A stretch of 42,792 bases of DNA. Source: Bacillus sp. AFS041924 (GTDB lineage: Bacteria; Bacillota; Bacilli; Bacillales; Bacillaceae_G). The notes under the pieces were generated by a model. The model had not been told where the DNA came from, did no database searches, and saw nothing but the letters and a program-made list of their open reading frames with translations. The translations under genes were made by a program, and so were the position numbers. Shown here one piece after another: positions 35,574 through 42,792 of the stretch. Position 1 is the first letter of the stretch. Every line of letters begins with the position of its first letter. Location: positions 1-42,792 of the forward strand of contig NZ_NULG01000013.1 in the NCBI RefSeq assembly GCF_002577195.1, given 5' to 3'.

Positions 35574-35613
35574 AGTTAAGATAAAGATTGCTATTTTTTT
35601 CCAAAAAATTTAA

Positions 35614-35642
35614 AAATAAAAAGGGAAGATTAAAATCTCCCC
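35614..35642 (-). terminator. Terminator of the SASP gene
   Basis: GGGAAGATT (35623-35631) pairs with AATCTCCCC (35634-35642), including one G-T pair. On the minus strand the stem is followed by T-rich sequence. It lies about 40 nt past the SASP stop codon. Confidence 0.75.
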
Positions 35643-35682
35643 CCTATATTAAGCCATTTTATATAATTTGTTTTTACCTAAA

Positions 35683-35871
35683 TCAAAGACCCTTTAAATG
35701 ACTTTGCGCTTGAGCAATTAAACGTTTCGTGATTTCGCCACCAACTGAACCGTTTGAACGTGCAGTTGTATCTGAACCTAATGTTACTCCAAATTCGTTA
35801 GCGATTTCGTATTTAAATTGATCAAGTGCTTGTTCTACACCTGGAACTAATAATTTATTTGTTCTAGCCAT
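35683..35871 (-). CDS. Alpha/beta-type small acid-soluble spore protein
   Basis: A 62-residue protein that coats and protects DNA in dormant spores. Helix 1 contains the Gpr protease site region (YEIANEFGV) and helix 2 the conserved [18 protein letters not shown]. Length and sequence match the SspA/B/C/D family. ATG 35871 follows AAGGGAGAT. It has its own terminator. Transcription by sigma-G in the forespore is expected from the family; I could not identify a convincing sigma-G promoter. The sequence does not tell which of the several paralogues it is. Confidence 0.95.
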   Translation of the reverse strand: MARTNKLLVPGVEQALDQFKYEIANEFGVTLGSDTTARSNGSVGGEITKRLIAQAQSHLKGL

Positions 35872-35964
35872 GATATTTATCTCCCTTTCTGTAAGTAATA
35901 GCTTACAATTGTATTTTTTACATTTAGGGTTTTATCATGCTTGGTAAATACAGTCATATTAGGG

Positions 35965-36408
35965 TTATGTTAACTTTTTAACCAATGCTGATCCTTCAAC
36001 AACGAGTAAATTTTCTTGATTATATACATTCGTTTGAAGCGTTAGTAATTTTTTATCGTCTCTTTTGCGTAATACACTGACTATTACTTTAATCGTGTCA
36101 TTAATTTTTACAGGTGCTTTGAAAAATACTTCTTGAGATAAGTAGATGGTGTTTTTGCCGGGTAGTTTAGTACCTAGTACTGAGGAAATAAAGCTGCAAA
36201 TCAACATGCCATGTGCAATTCTTTCTTTAAAGATGCTTTCTTTTGCGAAGTCATCTAATAAATGAATTGGATTTACATCTGTTGATATTGCAGCGAATTG
36301 TTCAATTAACTCTGCAGTAATTTTTACTTCAAGAGTAGCTTCGTCACCAACTGAAATGGAGTCAAAATGAAATTCCTGTACATGTCTTGCACTTTCGAAA
36401 ACATTCAT
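35965..36408 (-). CDS. (R)-specific enoyl-CoA hydratase (PhaJ)
   Basis: A 147-residue hotdog-fold MaoC-like enzyme that hydrates trans-2-enoyl-CoA from beta-oxidation to (R)-3-hydroxyacyl-CoA, a precursor for PHA synthase. The catalytic Asp/His motif is visible in STDVNPIHLLDDFA, followed by RIAHGML. ATG 36408 follows AAGGAGAGG. It lies third after phaQ and phaP on the same strand (62 nt after phaP), an arrangement seen in Bacillus PHA loci. It would link fatty-acid breakdown to polymer synthesis. Confidence 0.85.
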   Translation of the reverse strand: MNVFESARHVQEFHFDSISVGDEATLEVKITAELIEQFAAISTDVNPIHLLDDFAKESIFKERIAHGMLICSFISSVLGTKLPGKNTIYLSQEVFFKAPVKINDTIKVIVSVLRKRDDKKLLTLQTNVYNQENLLVVEGSALVKKLT

Positions 36409-36470
36409 TTTGTTTCATCCTCTCCTTGATGAAATGCCTAGCTAATCAAGAAAATTGTTTATATTTAAAC

Positions 36471-36980
36471 TTAAAATTTTGCGAAAGAGAATTCTTGTAG
36501 GTTTTTTAACCAATCTTCTTGAGTTTTTTGGAACTGCTGATACATATTCGTCCAAGCTGTAAAAGGTGTGTTGTTTAATGGTTGTTTAAACAATTGTTGA
36601 AAAAATTGTTGTTGTTGATTTGAAAATGTACCCATAGCTTGAAAAAATGGTTGATATGGATTTTGGTTCATATTTGTCCATAAAGATTGAAATGGAGCAA
36701 ATTGATCAAATAATTTTTTCCAAGTTTTTTCATAAGTTTCTTGGTTAATTGTTGGCTTAATTTCATTTAATAACTTAATCATTTCTTGGAATTGCTCGTA
36801 AGACTCTTGTTGTTGAACTTGTACTTGCTCGTTTAATGTTTTCCATTGTTTTGCTTGTTCTTGAAATAAAGACTCTGTCCATTGTTGAATTTGTAATTGA
36901 TTGTCTAATAAATATTGAAGCATTTTTTGAAAATTCTCAGCTGCAAGTTCAGTTTGTAATTCGATTGTTTTTTCAGTCAT
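36471..36980 (-). CDS. Phasin PhaP, PHA granule-associated protein
   Basis: A 169-residue Gln- and aromatic-rich helical protein with no signal peptide, matching Bacillus PhaP phasins, which cover the surface of PHA granules and control their number and size. Glutamine-rich stretches (for example VQVQQQESYEQFQEM near residue 53 and FSNQQQQFFQQLFKQ near 118) give an amphipathic character. ATG 36980 follows CTGGAGGAA. It is the second gene of phaQ-phaP-phaJ, 47 nt after phaQ. Confidence 0.92.
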   Translation of the reverse strand: MTEKTIELQTELAAENFQKMLQYLLDNQLQIQQWTESLFQEQAKQWKTLNEQVQVQQQESYEQFQEMIKLLNEIKPTINQETYEKTWKKLFDQFAPFQSLWTNMNQNPYQPFFQAMGTFSNQQQQFFQQLFKQPLNNTPFTAWTNMYQQFQKTQEDWLKNLQEFSFAKF

Positions 36981-37027
36981 TAGTGTTTCCTCCAGAAAAA
37001 TTTATTATTGAATGCATTGCTGCAATT

Positions 37028-37447
37028 TCAATCATCTTTATAACTTTCATCAGAGTTGCTAAATGGAAAGAATGAAGTAGTATAAATCGAAAAAAATGTT
37101 TGGAGCATCTGATTATATTGTGTAAATGAATTATGGCAAGTTTTTAAATATTCCTCACCAGCATCTGTAATTGAATAAATTCGTTTTGCTGGTCCTTCCA
37201 TTCCATATTCCCAACTAGATTTAATATAACTTTCTTTTTCAAGTTGTCTTAGAATCCGATATACATTACTTGAATCAAGCGTTGTAAAGCCCAAATCAAA
37301 TAATACTTGCATTAATTTATAACCATGCATATTCCATTGCTTAAGGCTGAGAAGTAGAAAGGGAACTAAGAAGTTTTTTGGCAATGTAAGTGTATCAGTC
37401 GTTTCATTTTTATTTTTTTTACTTGTTTCTTTTTCGTTGGTAGTCAT
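37028..37447 (-). CDS. PHA-responsive repressor PhaQ
   Basis: A 139-residue PadR-like winged-helix protein. After a charged N-terminus (about 30 residues), the DNA-binding domain runs LVPFLLLSLKQWNMHGYKLM and SSNVYRILRQLEKESYIKSS, with the wing GMEGPAKRIYSITDAGEEYL. In B. megaterium PhaQ represses its own operon with phaP and is released by PHA. I start at ATG 37447; AGGAGG lies about 12 nt upstream, and an upstream in-frame ATG at 37489 has no binding site. A palindrome over the -10 element supports autoregulation. Confidence 0.88.
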   Translation of the reverse strand: MTTNEKETSKKNKNETTDTLTLPKNFLVPFLLLSLKQWNMHGYKLMQVLFDLGFTTLDSSNVYRILRQLEKESYIKSSWEYGMEGPAKRIYSITDAGEEYLKTCHNSFTQYNQMLQTFFSIYTTSFFPFSNSDESYKDD

Positions 37448-37496
37448 AAATTTTTGTTCCCTCCTATATCGTAGTAATGGAATCATCATCCCTTAG

Positions 37497-37529
37497 GTGT
37501 AATTTACACTTAGTTAAATTTATTGTCAA
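37497..37529 (-). promoter_or_regulatory. phaQ promoter with overlapping palindromic operator
   Basis: On the minus strand, a perfect -35 TTGACA (37529-37524), a 17-nt spacer and -10 TAAATT (37506-37501) precede phaQ. The -10 is embedded in the palindrome GTGTAA-A-TTACAC (37497-37509), a natural binding site for PhaQ. Confidence 0.65.
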
Positions 37530-37602
37530 TGTATTTTAAATATAATGAATATTAAAAAACAAATTTCGACAGGAGATGTAGAAATATCACGAAAACATTG
37601 GA

Positions 37603-37632
37603 TTGTTTTGTCGTTAACTTGTTTTCTATACT
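37603..37632 (+). promoter_or_regulatory. Candidate phaRBC promoter
   Basis: -35-like TTGTTT (37603-37608), an 18-nt spacer and -10 TATACT (37627-37632) lie 24 bp before the phaR start. Confidence 0.45.
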
Positions 37633-37655
37633 TAAAAGTAGTGAGGGGGATTTAA

Positions 37656-38135
37656 ATGTCAGAGCAAAATTATTCAGATCCATTGAAAATGTGGAAGCAA
37701 ATGTATGATGTTAACGAAAAATACTTTGGAAAAATGATGAATGAATATGTTCAGAAAGAAGAATTTTCCGAGTGGATGGGTTCTGTAATAGATTTTAATC
37801 TATTCTGTAAAAAGATGCTGAACGATCAATCAAAAACGTTCTTAGAGGCTTCAAATATTGCGTCTAAAGAAGATATCGCAAATGTAGCTAGCTTAGTGAT
37901 TAATTTAGAATCGAAAGTAGATACATTAGAGGATCAATTATATTTAGATTCTCAGCCTGATTTAGATGTAGCAGCATTGAAAAAAGAGTTAGACATTGTT
38001 GCATTAAAACGAGATCTTACAAAAGTAAAAGCTGAAACCAAATCAATTCATCAACAAGTTAGTGAATTAAAGTCTTCAATGGCTAACATTGAACAACTTT
38101 TACAAAAATTAACTACAACAACAACAAAACAATAA
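37656..38135 (+). CDS. Class IV PHA synthase subunit PhaR
   Basis: A 159-residue helical protein, the non-catalytic partner of PhaC in class IV PHA synthases. It begins with MSEQNYSDPLKMWKQMYDVN and a WMGSVIDF segment, followed by a heptad-rich coiled coil (about 75-150, IASKEDIANVASLVINLESK and onward). ATG 37656 follows GAGGGGGAT. It is the first gene of phaRBC, divergent from phaQ. PhaR is needed for synthase activity in B. megaterium and B. cereus. Confidence 0.93.
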   Translation: MSEQNYSDPLKMWKQMYDVNEKYFGKMMNEYVQKEEFSEWMGSVIDFNLFCKKMLNDQSKTFLEASNIASKEDIANVASLVINLESKVDTLEDQLYLDSQPDLDVAALKKELDIVALKRDLTKVKAETKSIHQQVSELKSSMANIEQLLQKLTTTTTKQ

Positions 38136-38159
38136 TTAGTTAAAAAAGGAGAAATGATA

Positions 38160-38900
38160 ATGGATTTAGTAAATCGTGTAGCGATCGTAACAGGTGGAGC
38201 AAAAGGAATAGGAAAAGCTATAGCATTTAACTTAGCAGAAAAAGGTGCAAAAGTTGTAATCAATTATAATAATAGTGAAGCACACGCAAAAGCAGTTGTA
38301 GATGAACTTTTTGAGTATGGTTATGAGGCATTAGCAGTTCAAGCTAATGTTGCTGATTTAGACCAAGCAAAAGACTTAATTGATCGTACAATTGAGCATT
38401 TTGGCCGATTAGACATTATTGTAAACAATGCTGGTATCACTAGAGATCGTAGTTTCAAAAAACTAAGTGCAGAAGATTGGCATGAAGTGATTGATGTAAA
38501 CTTAAGCAGTGTTTATAACACATGTAATTCAGCTTTACCACACTTATTAGAATCTGATAACGCACGAATTATTAATATTTCATCAGTTATTGGTCAAGCG
38601 GGCGGTTTTGGTCAAACAAACTATTCTGCTGCAAAAGCCGGAATGATTGGATTTACTAAATCATTAGCACTTGAATTAGCAAAAACAAACATTACAGTAA
38701 ATTCAGTATGTCCAGGATTTATTGAAACTGATATGGTTAACGAAATACCTGAGAATGTAAAAGAACAAATTAAATCAAAAATCCCAAAAAGAAGATTTGG
38801 TACAGTTGATGAGATTGCAAAAGCAGTTGTTTACCTATGTGAAGGTGGAGAGTACATTACTGGCCAGCAGATTAATGTAAATGGCGGACTTTACGTTTAA
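38160..38900 (+). CDS. Acetoacetyl-CoA reductase PhaB
   Basis: A 246-residue short-chain dehydrogenase that reduces acetoacetyl-CoA to (R)-3-hydroxybutyryl-CoA with NADPH. The Rossmann motif TGGAKGIGKAIA lies near residue 10. NNAGITRD and the catalytic S142, Y155 and K159 (YSAAK) are in place, and it ends with the usual INVNGGLYV. I choose ATG 38160, 8 nt after AAAGGAG; ATG 38154 is too close to that site. It lies between phaR and phaC, and this neighbourhood separates it from FabG paralogues. Confidence 0.93.
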   Translation: MDLVNRVAIVTGGAKGIGKAIAFNLAEKGAKVVINYNNSEAHAKAVVDELFEYGYEALAVQANVADLDQAKDLIDRTIEHFGRLDIIVNNAGITRDRSFKKLSAEDWHEVIDVNLSSVYNTCNSALPHLLESDNARIINISSVIGQAGGFGQTNYSAAKAGMIGFTKSLALELAKTNITVNSVCPGFIETDMVNEIPENVKEQIKSKIPKRRFGTVDEIAKAVVYLCEGGEYITGQQINVNGGLYV

Positions 38901-38947
38901 GTCTTACTTATAGATATCATTTATCATTACAAAAGGGGGGGAATAGT

Positions 38948-40027
38948 GTGTTTAGTTCACAAAAGTTAGAAGAAGCTATGGAATCGCTTCCAAATGGATT
39001 AAAAGAATCATACAAAAGAATGAAGAAGACAGCAGATATACTTATAAAAGAAGGAGAACCTTTAGTAGGCCAATCTCCTAAAGAAGTCATTTGGACTAAA
39101 AATAAAAGTAAATTGTATCATTATATTCCAACTACAAAAAAGGTTAAAAAGACTCCAATACTGCTTGTTTATGCTCTAATTAATAAGCCATATATCCTTG
39201 ATTTAACAAAGGGGAATTCTTTTGTAGAGTATCTCGTTAATGAGGGCTTTGATGTTTATTTATTAGATTGGGGCACTTTTGGTCATGAGGATCGTCATTT
39301 GAAATTCGACGATATCATTCATGACTATATTGCAAAAGCAGTAAATCGAGTGCTACGTTTTTCAGGTGCAAAAGAAATTTCTATGTTAGGGTATTGCATG
39401 GGCGGTACGTTAACAAGTATTTATGCATCACTTTATGAAAATGCGCCAATTAAAAACTTAATTTTTGTAACTAGTCCATTCGATTTTTCGGATACAGGAT
39501 TATACGGGGCATTTTTAAATGAAAAATATTTTGCACTAGATAAAGCTGTTGATACATTAGGGAATATTCCACCTGAAATGATTGATTTCGGTAATAAAAT
39601 GTTAAAACCAATGACGAATTTCGTTGGTCCTTATGTAACATTATTAGACAGATCTGATAATACAAAATTCATTAAGTCATGGAAGTTAATGCAAAAATGG
39701 GTGACAGACGGTATTCCATTCCCAGGTGAAGCATATCGTCAATGGATTAGAGAATTTTATCAACAAAATAAATTATTAAATGGTGAATTAGAAATTAGAG
39801 GCAGAAGAGTAGATGTATCTAACATTAAAGCTAATGTTTTAAATATTTCTGCTACGAAAGATCATATTGCGATGCCTTGCCAAGTAGAGGCTCTAAATGA
39901 GCATATTTCTAGTGTCGATAAACAATATGTATCGATTCCATCAGGGCATGTTTCGATTATGTTTGGACCTGTTTCGTTAAAAACGACATATCCGACAATT
40001 GGAAAATGGTTAGCTGAAAGATCATAA
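38948..40027 (+). CDS. Class IV PHA synthase catalytic subunit PhaC
   Basis: A 359-residue alpha/beta-hydrolase-like polymerase that joins 3-hydroxyacyl-CoA units into PHA at the granule. The triad is C150 in GYCMGGT, D305 in TKDHIAMP and H334 in SGHVSI, with positions and length matching class IV synthases of Bacillus. The start is GTG 38948 after a GGGGGGG tract that serves as binding site. Last gene of phaRBC, followed by a terminator. It needs PhaR for activity. Confidence 0.95.
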   Translation: MFSSQKLEEAMESLPNGLKESYKRMKKTADILIKEGEPLVGQSPKEVIWTKNKSKLYHYIPTTKKVKKTPILLVYALINKPYILDLTKGNSFVEYLVNEGFDVYLLDWGTFGHEDRHLKFDDIIHDYIAKAVNRVLRFSGAKEISMLGYCMGGTLTSIYASLYENAPIKNLIFVTSPFDFSDTGLYGAFLNEKYFALDKAVDTLGNIPPEMIDFGNKMLKPMTNFVGPYVTLLDRSDNTKFIKSWKLMQKWVTDGIPFPGEAYRQWIREFYQQNKLLNGELEIRGRRVDVSNIKANVLNISATKDHIAMPCQVEALNEHISSVDKQYVSIPSGHVSIMFGPVSLKTTYPTIGKWLAERS

Positions 40028-40076
40028 TTTCAGCAATTCAATATAAGGTTTAAAATCAATACTATTTACGTTAAAA

Positions 40077-40108
40077 AATCTCACTTTTAAAAAAGTGGGA
40101 TTTTTTTT
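40077..40108 (+). terminator. Intrinsic terminator of phaRBC
   Basis: AATCTCACTTTT (40077-40088) pairs with AAAAGTGGGATT (40091-40102), one G-T pair, followed by T residues to 40108. Confidence 0.82.
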
Positions 40109-40156
40109 ATTCAATTGACAAAAACTACCTTAAAAATGGTTGAAAGGAGTCTATAG

Positions 40157-41374
40157 ATGAAAAGTATTAGTGGGGTCCTGTATTGGCCAACAACATATAT
40201 TAATACACAATCTGAGTTAAATAATATTAAGCAACTAGATGAGGATCTAGATTGTGATTTTGTAATCGTAGGAAGTGGTGAGTCGGGAAGTTTATGTTCA
40301 TATTTCTTAAGTCAAACAGGGGCTAAGGTGATTTTACTTGATAAACGAAAAGTAGCTCATGGTAGTACAAGTGCTAATACCGGACTCTTACAATATACAA
40401 ATGACAAATCATTAAATTCATTTATTCATTCATATGGAAAAGAAAAGGCTGTACGTCATTACCAATTATGTGTAGAGGCAATTAAAGGCATTGAAGAAAT
40501 GTCAAAAACAATTGAAATTAATCCTGATTTTATAAAAAGAAGTAGTCTCTATTATGCTAGTGATTTAGATGGAAAAAAAATGATTGATTTGGAATACAAA
40601 GTATTAAAGGAAAATGGCTTTAATGTTGAATATTTTACTAAAGCCCAAGTTAAAGAAAAGTTTAATTTTACTAAAGAAGGGGCACTATTCACAGGAGATG
40701 ATGCAGAAGTAAATCCGTATAAATGCGCCCATGGACTACTCTTATATGCTCTGAAACGAGGTTTGAAGGCATATTCAGATACAGAAGTAACTAGCATTAT
40801 TGGTACAAAAGAAGGCGTTCAACTATTTACTAAAAACAAGCATACAATTCGTGCAAAAAAAGTTATTTTTGCTGGTGGCTATGAATCCCTAGAAGTAAAA
40901 AGTGAGAAAAATGCAGTATTAACTTCGACATTTGCAATTGCAACCCAACCATTAATTGAGAATAAAGAAGCATGGTATGAAAATTGTTTAATTTGGGAGA
41001 CTGCAAGACCATATTTATATATTCGTACAACGGTTGAAGGGAGAATTATTGTTGGCGGACTTGATGAACCTACAATAATTCCTGAAAAACGGGAATCTAT
41101 GTTATTTGATAAAAAAGAACAACTTATTAAAAATTTAATAGAATTGTTTCCTCAGTATAAAGAAGCCAAAGCAGAATTCTATTGGACAGGTGCATTTGGA
41201 GGAACACATACTGGTTTACCAATGATCAAACAATACAATGAATATCCTAACTGCCTTTTTTTAATGGCCTATGGTGGTAACGGAACAGTATATAGTTATA
41301 TTTTAGCTAAAATATTAAAAGATCTAGTAGCCATTGGTACACATCCAGACGCACATCTATATATGAATAATTAA
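40157..41374 (+). CDS. FAD-dependent oxidoreductase (DAO family)
   Basis: A 405-residue flavoprotein of the D-amino-acid oxidase/glycine oxidase superfamily. The FAD-binding Rossmann motif is DFVIVGSGESGSLCSYFLSQ (about residues 33-52), and the C-terminal motif reads GAFGGTHTGLPMI and LMAYGGNGTVYS. ATG 40157 follows AAAGGAGTC. The first 25 residues, with SGVLYWPTTY, precede the Rossmann fold as in gamma-glutamylputrescine oxidase-like proteins, so an amine or amino acid substrate is plausible. It is a single gene between the PHA locus and the DUF421 gene. The substrate is not assignable from sequence. Confidence 0.8.
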   Translation: MKSISGVLYWPTTYINTQSELNNIKQLDEDLDCDFVIVGSGESGSLCSYFLSQTGAKVILLDKRKVAHGSTSANTGLLQYTNDKSLNSFIHSYGKEKAVRHYQLCVEAIKGIEEMSKTIEINPDFIKRSSLYYASDLDGKKMIDLEYKVLKENGFNVEYFTKAQVKEKFNFTKEGALFTGDDAEVNPYKCAHGLLLYALKRGLKAYSDTEVTSIIGTKEGVQLFTKNKHTIRAKKVIFAGGYESLEVKSEKNAVLTSTFAIATQPLIENKEAWYENCLIWETARPYLYIRTTVEGRIIVGGLDEPTIIPEKRESMLFDKKEQLIKNLIELFPQYKEAKAEFYWTGAFGGTHTGLPMIKQYNEYPNCLFLMAYGGNGTVYSYILAKILKDLVAIGTHPDAHLYMNN

Positions 41375-41472
41375 ATATTAATTAGAATTTTAAACGATTA
41401 CCATTTATATGTATAAAAAGAGTAAGGTAGTAAGAAAATTTAATAGGTAATAAAAATTTAGGAGTGTATTAC

Positions 41473-42141
41473 ATGAGTTATCATGAAATGTTTACTGAAT
41501 TGTTTTTCGGATATATAGCACTTTTTATTGTCGTTAAAATTAATGGGAAAACACAAATCACACAAATTACACCATTTGATTTGATATCATCTCTCGTGCT
41601 AGGAAATATACTTGGAGATGCGATATACGATACCGAAGCAAATCTACCAAAAATTCTTTTTAGTATTTTTACGTGGGGTGCTTTAATATTTGTGACTGAA
41701 ATATTAACACAAAAGTCTATTTGGGCTAGAAAGTTCTTAGAAGGGGATCCTGCAGTCGTAATTAAGCACGGAGCAATTCAATGGAAAGAATTGAAAAAAA
41801 ATCGTTTAGATACCGATCAATTGATGCAATTACTTAGAGCGAAAGATACTTTTTCAGTAAGTGAAGTTGCGTATGCTATTTTAGAAAATGACGGCACGAT
41901 TAGTGTCTTGAAGAAATCTAATTACGATACACCTACTAAGCAAGATTTAAAAATACAAATGGAAAAAGAATTTTTACCAGTCGTAGTGATTAGTGATGGG
42001 AAAATAATTGAAAGAGCTCTAAACTCGCTGAAAAAAGATGAAAAGTGGGTACATAAAAAACTGTCTGAGTCAAATTTATCACTGAAACAGGTATGTTTTG
42101 CAGAATGGGATTCTAAGCAACTACATTTACATACGTATTAA
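41473..42141 (+). CDS. DUF421 membrane protein (YetF-like)
   Basis: A protein of about 222 residues with three N-terminal membrane helices (about 8-25, 40-55 and 62-82) and a cytosolic domain. It shows the family features VVKINGKTQITQITPFDLIS near residue 20 and GDPAVVIKHGAIQWKELKKNRL near residue 92. YetF proteins act in spores and germination in some Bacillus, with a poorly known mechanism. I choose ATG 41473, 8 nt after AGGAG; GTG 41464 overlaps that site. It ends 24 nt before the DUF3189 gene, so the two may form one unit. Confidence 0.85.
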   Translation: MSYHEMFTELFFGYIALFIVVKINGKTQITQITPFDLISSLVLGNILGDAIYDTEANLPKILFSIFTWGALIFVTEILTQKSIWARKFLEGDPAVVIKHGAIQWKELKKNRLDTDQLMQLLRAKDTFSVSEVAYAILENDGTISVLKKSNYDTPTKQDLKIQMEKEFLPVVVISDGKIIERALNSLKKDEKWVHKKLSESNLSLKQVCFAEWDSKQLHLHTY

Positions 42142-42165
42142 TACAAAAATTTGAGGATGAGATAA

Positions 42166-42672
42166 ATGAAATATTATATTTATTACTGTTTTGGAGGTAC
42201 ACATTCTTCACCATTGGCTGCTGCATATCATTTAAAACAATTGCCACTTGATCGTCAGCCCACAACAGAAGAAGTAAAGAATACATACTTATTTAATAAA
42301 CTAAAACCAAAAGATGGTGGAAAACTATTTTTTCATGGTGAAGACGAAAATGGAGACCAAGTGTATACAGTAGCAAAACGATATACTAAAAATGTGCCGA
42401 CAGCTATCGAAGGTTTAGGGAAAATCTTATTAAATGAGGAAGATAAAATTATTTTATCGAGTACTTCCCCAACAGTACCATTAGCAATGACTTTAGGGGG
42501 CTTTACATCAAGATTTTTGCATTTGGATTTTATTGGAGTACCATTACTTGTATTAGGAGCAAAGCAAACATATTTAAATTTGATAAAGTTAGTAGAAAAT
42601 ACTCAAAAATATCATCATTTAGCTGCTGAAAAGGTCACAGATCTTTCTAATAAAAACTTTAATAAAGATTAA
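42166..42672 (+). CDS. DUF3189 family protein
   Basis: A 168-residue soluble protein matching DUF3189, found mainly in Firmicutes. The N-terminal MKYYIYYCFGGTHSSPLAAA suggests a strand followed by a nucleotide- or phosphate-binding-like glycine loop, and LGGFTSRFLHLDFIGVPLLV is the second conserved block. ATG 42166 follows TGAGGATGAG. It lies 24 nt downstream of the DUF421 gene and is followed by a strong terminator. No function is known to me. Confidence 0.75.
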   Translation: MKYYIYYCFGGTHSSPLAAAYHLKQLPLDRQPTTEEVKNTYLFNKLKPKDGGKLFFHGEDENGDQVYTVAKRYTKNVPTAIEGLGKILLNEEDKIILSSTSPTVPLAMTLGGFTSRFLHLDFIGVPLLVLGAKQTYLNLIKLVENTQKYHHLAAEKVTDLSNKNFNKD

Positions 42673-42702
42673 AAAATGGACGTTATGTTACGTCCATTTT
42701 TT
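42671..42702 (+). terminator. Intrinsic terminator of the DUF421-DUF3189 unit
   Basis: The perfect 12-bp stem AAAAATGGACGT / ACGTCCATTTTT (42672-42683 and 42690-42701) has a 6-nt loop and ends in T residues. It overlaps the DUF3189 stop codon (42670-42672). The final 90 bases of the window show nothing I can name. Confidence 0.88.
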
Positions 42703-42792
42703 CAGAGTGTTGAAATATAAAGTTGTCAATATTGGAACAATAAGTAAATTTTATTAATGATAAAGTGATCTAAATGTTCTTCAATGCTAAAC

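Noticed and set aside
35872-35945. A sigma-G promoter for the SASP gene
   Set aside because: Only a loose match (TGATAA with ATACAA 17 nt downstream) is visible; expected from biology but not supported well enough to list.

Overview
The window is AT-rich DNA (roughly one third G+C by eye) from an endospore-forming Firmicute of the family Bacillaceae. The main evidence is an alpha/beta-type small acid-soluble spore protein, a class IV polyhydroxyalkanoate (PHA) cluster with the Bacillus-type order phaJ-phaP-phaQ / phaR-phaB-phaC, a Bacillus-type qoxABCD quinol oxidase, AGGAGG-type ribosome binding sites with frequent TTG and GTG starts, and Gram-positive regulatory sites (Fur/PerR, Rex, PhoP, cre and NagR-like boxes). 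A member of or near the Bacillus, Priestia or Gottfriedia groups is plausible. I cannot name the species from sequence alone. No rRNA, tRNA, IS element, prophage or CRISPR array was seen.

Layout. 1-200: a degenerate 20-bp tandem repeat. 485-3154: a translationally coupled operon of ECF sigma factor, zinc-type anti-sigma factor, small membrane protein and a DUF4097 beta-repeat protein. 3372-6010 (minus): a protein made of three repeated small beta-barrel units, an ArsB-like transporter and a DUF1904 protein. 6347-6579: a probable Fur-controlled, C-rich small RNA. 6972-10684: qoxABCD. 11171-13369: katG behind a PerR/Fur-type box. 13640-18235: two small unknown genes, an Fsr-like MFS exporter, an AlkD-type glycosylase and a D,D-carboxypeptidase. 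18344-19986 (minus): DUF47 protein plus PiT phosphate transporter, with PhoP-like repeats upstream. 20314-25517: a class 3 aldehyde dehydrogenase and potABCD. 25556-27269: a MarR regulator, an unknown gene and a YitT-family membrane protein with a long structured leader. 27857-30460: adhE with two Rex boxes. 30553-32161: RluA-type pseudouridine synthase and CutC. 32264-33091: a secreted CAP-domain protein. 33437-33741: a broken cyclic-phosphate receiver-type gene. 34131-35495: an N-acetylglucosamine PTS permease under probable NagR and CcpA control. 35683-40027: SASP and the PHA locus. 40157-42672: a FAD oxidoreductase, a DUF421 protein and a DUF3189 protein.

How it works together. Much of the region deals with redox and carbon balance: quinol oxidase for aerobic respiration, AdhE for fermentative NADH disposal (Rex boxes fit this), PHA storage of acetyl-CoA equivalents, and KatG for peroxide. 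The PHA locus is a divergent pair of operons. A TTGACA promoter whose -10 element lies inside a 13-bp palindrome drives phaQ-phaP-phaJ, as expected for an autoregulated PhaQ repressor, and phaRBC is read the other way.

The least explained parts are the Fur-box RNA upstream of qox, the roughly 320-nt leader of the YitT-family gene with four elements that can form mutually exclusive hairpins, the tandem repeat at the left edge, and the three-barrel protein.
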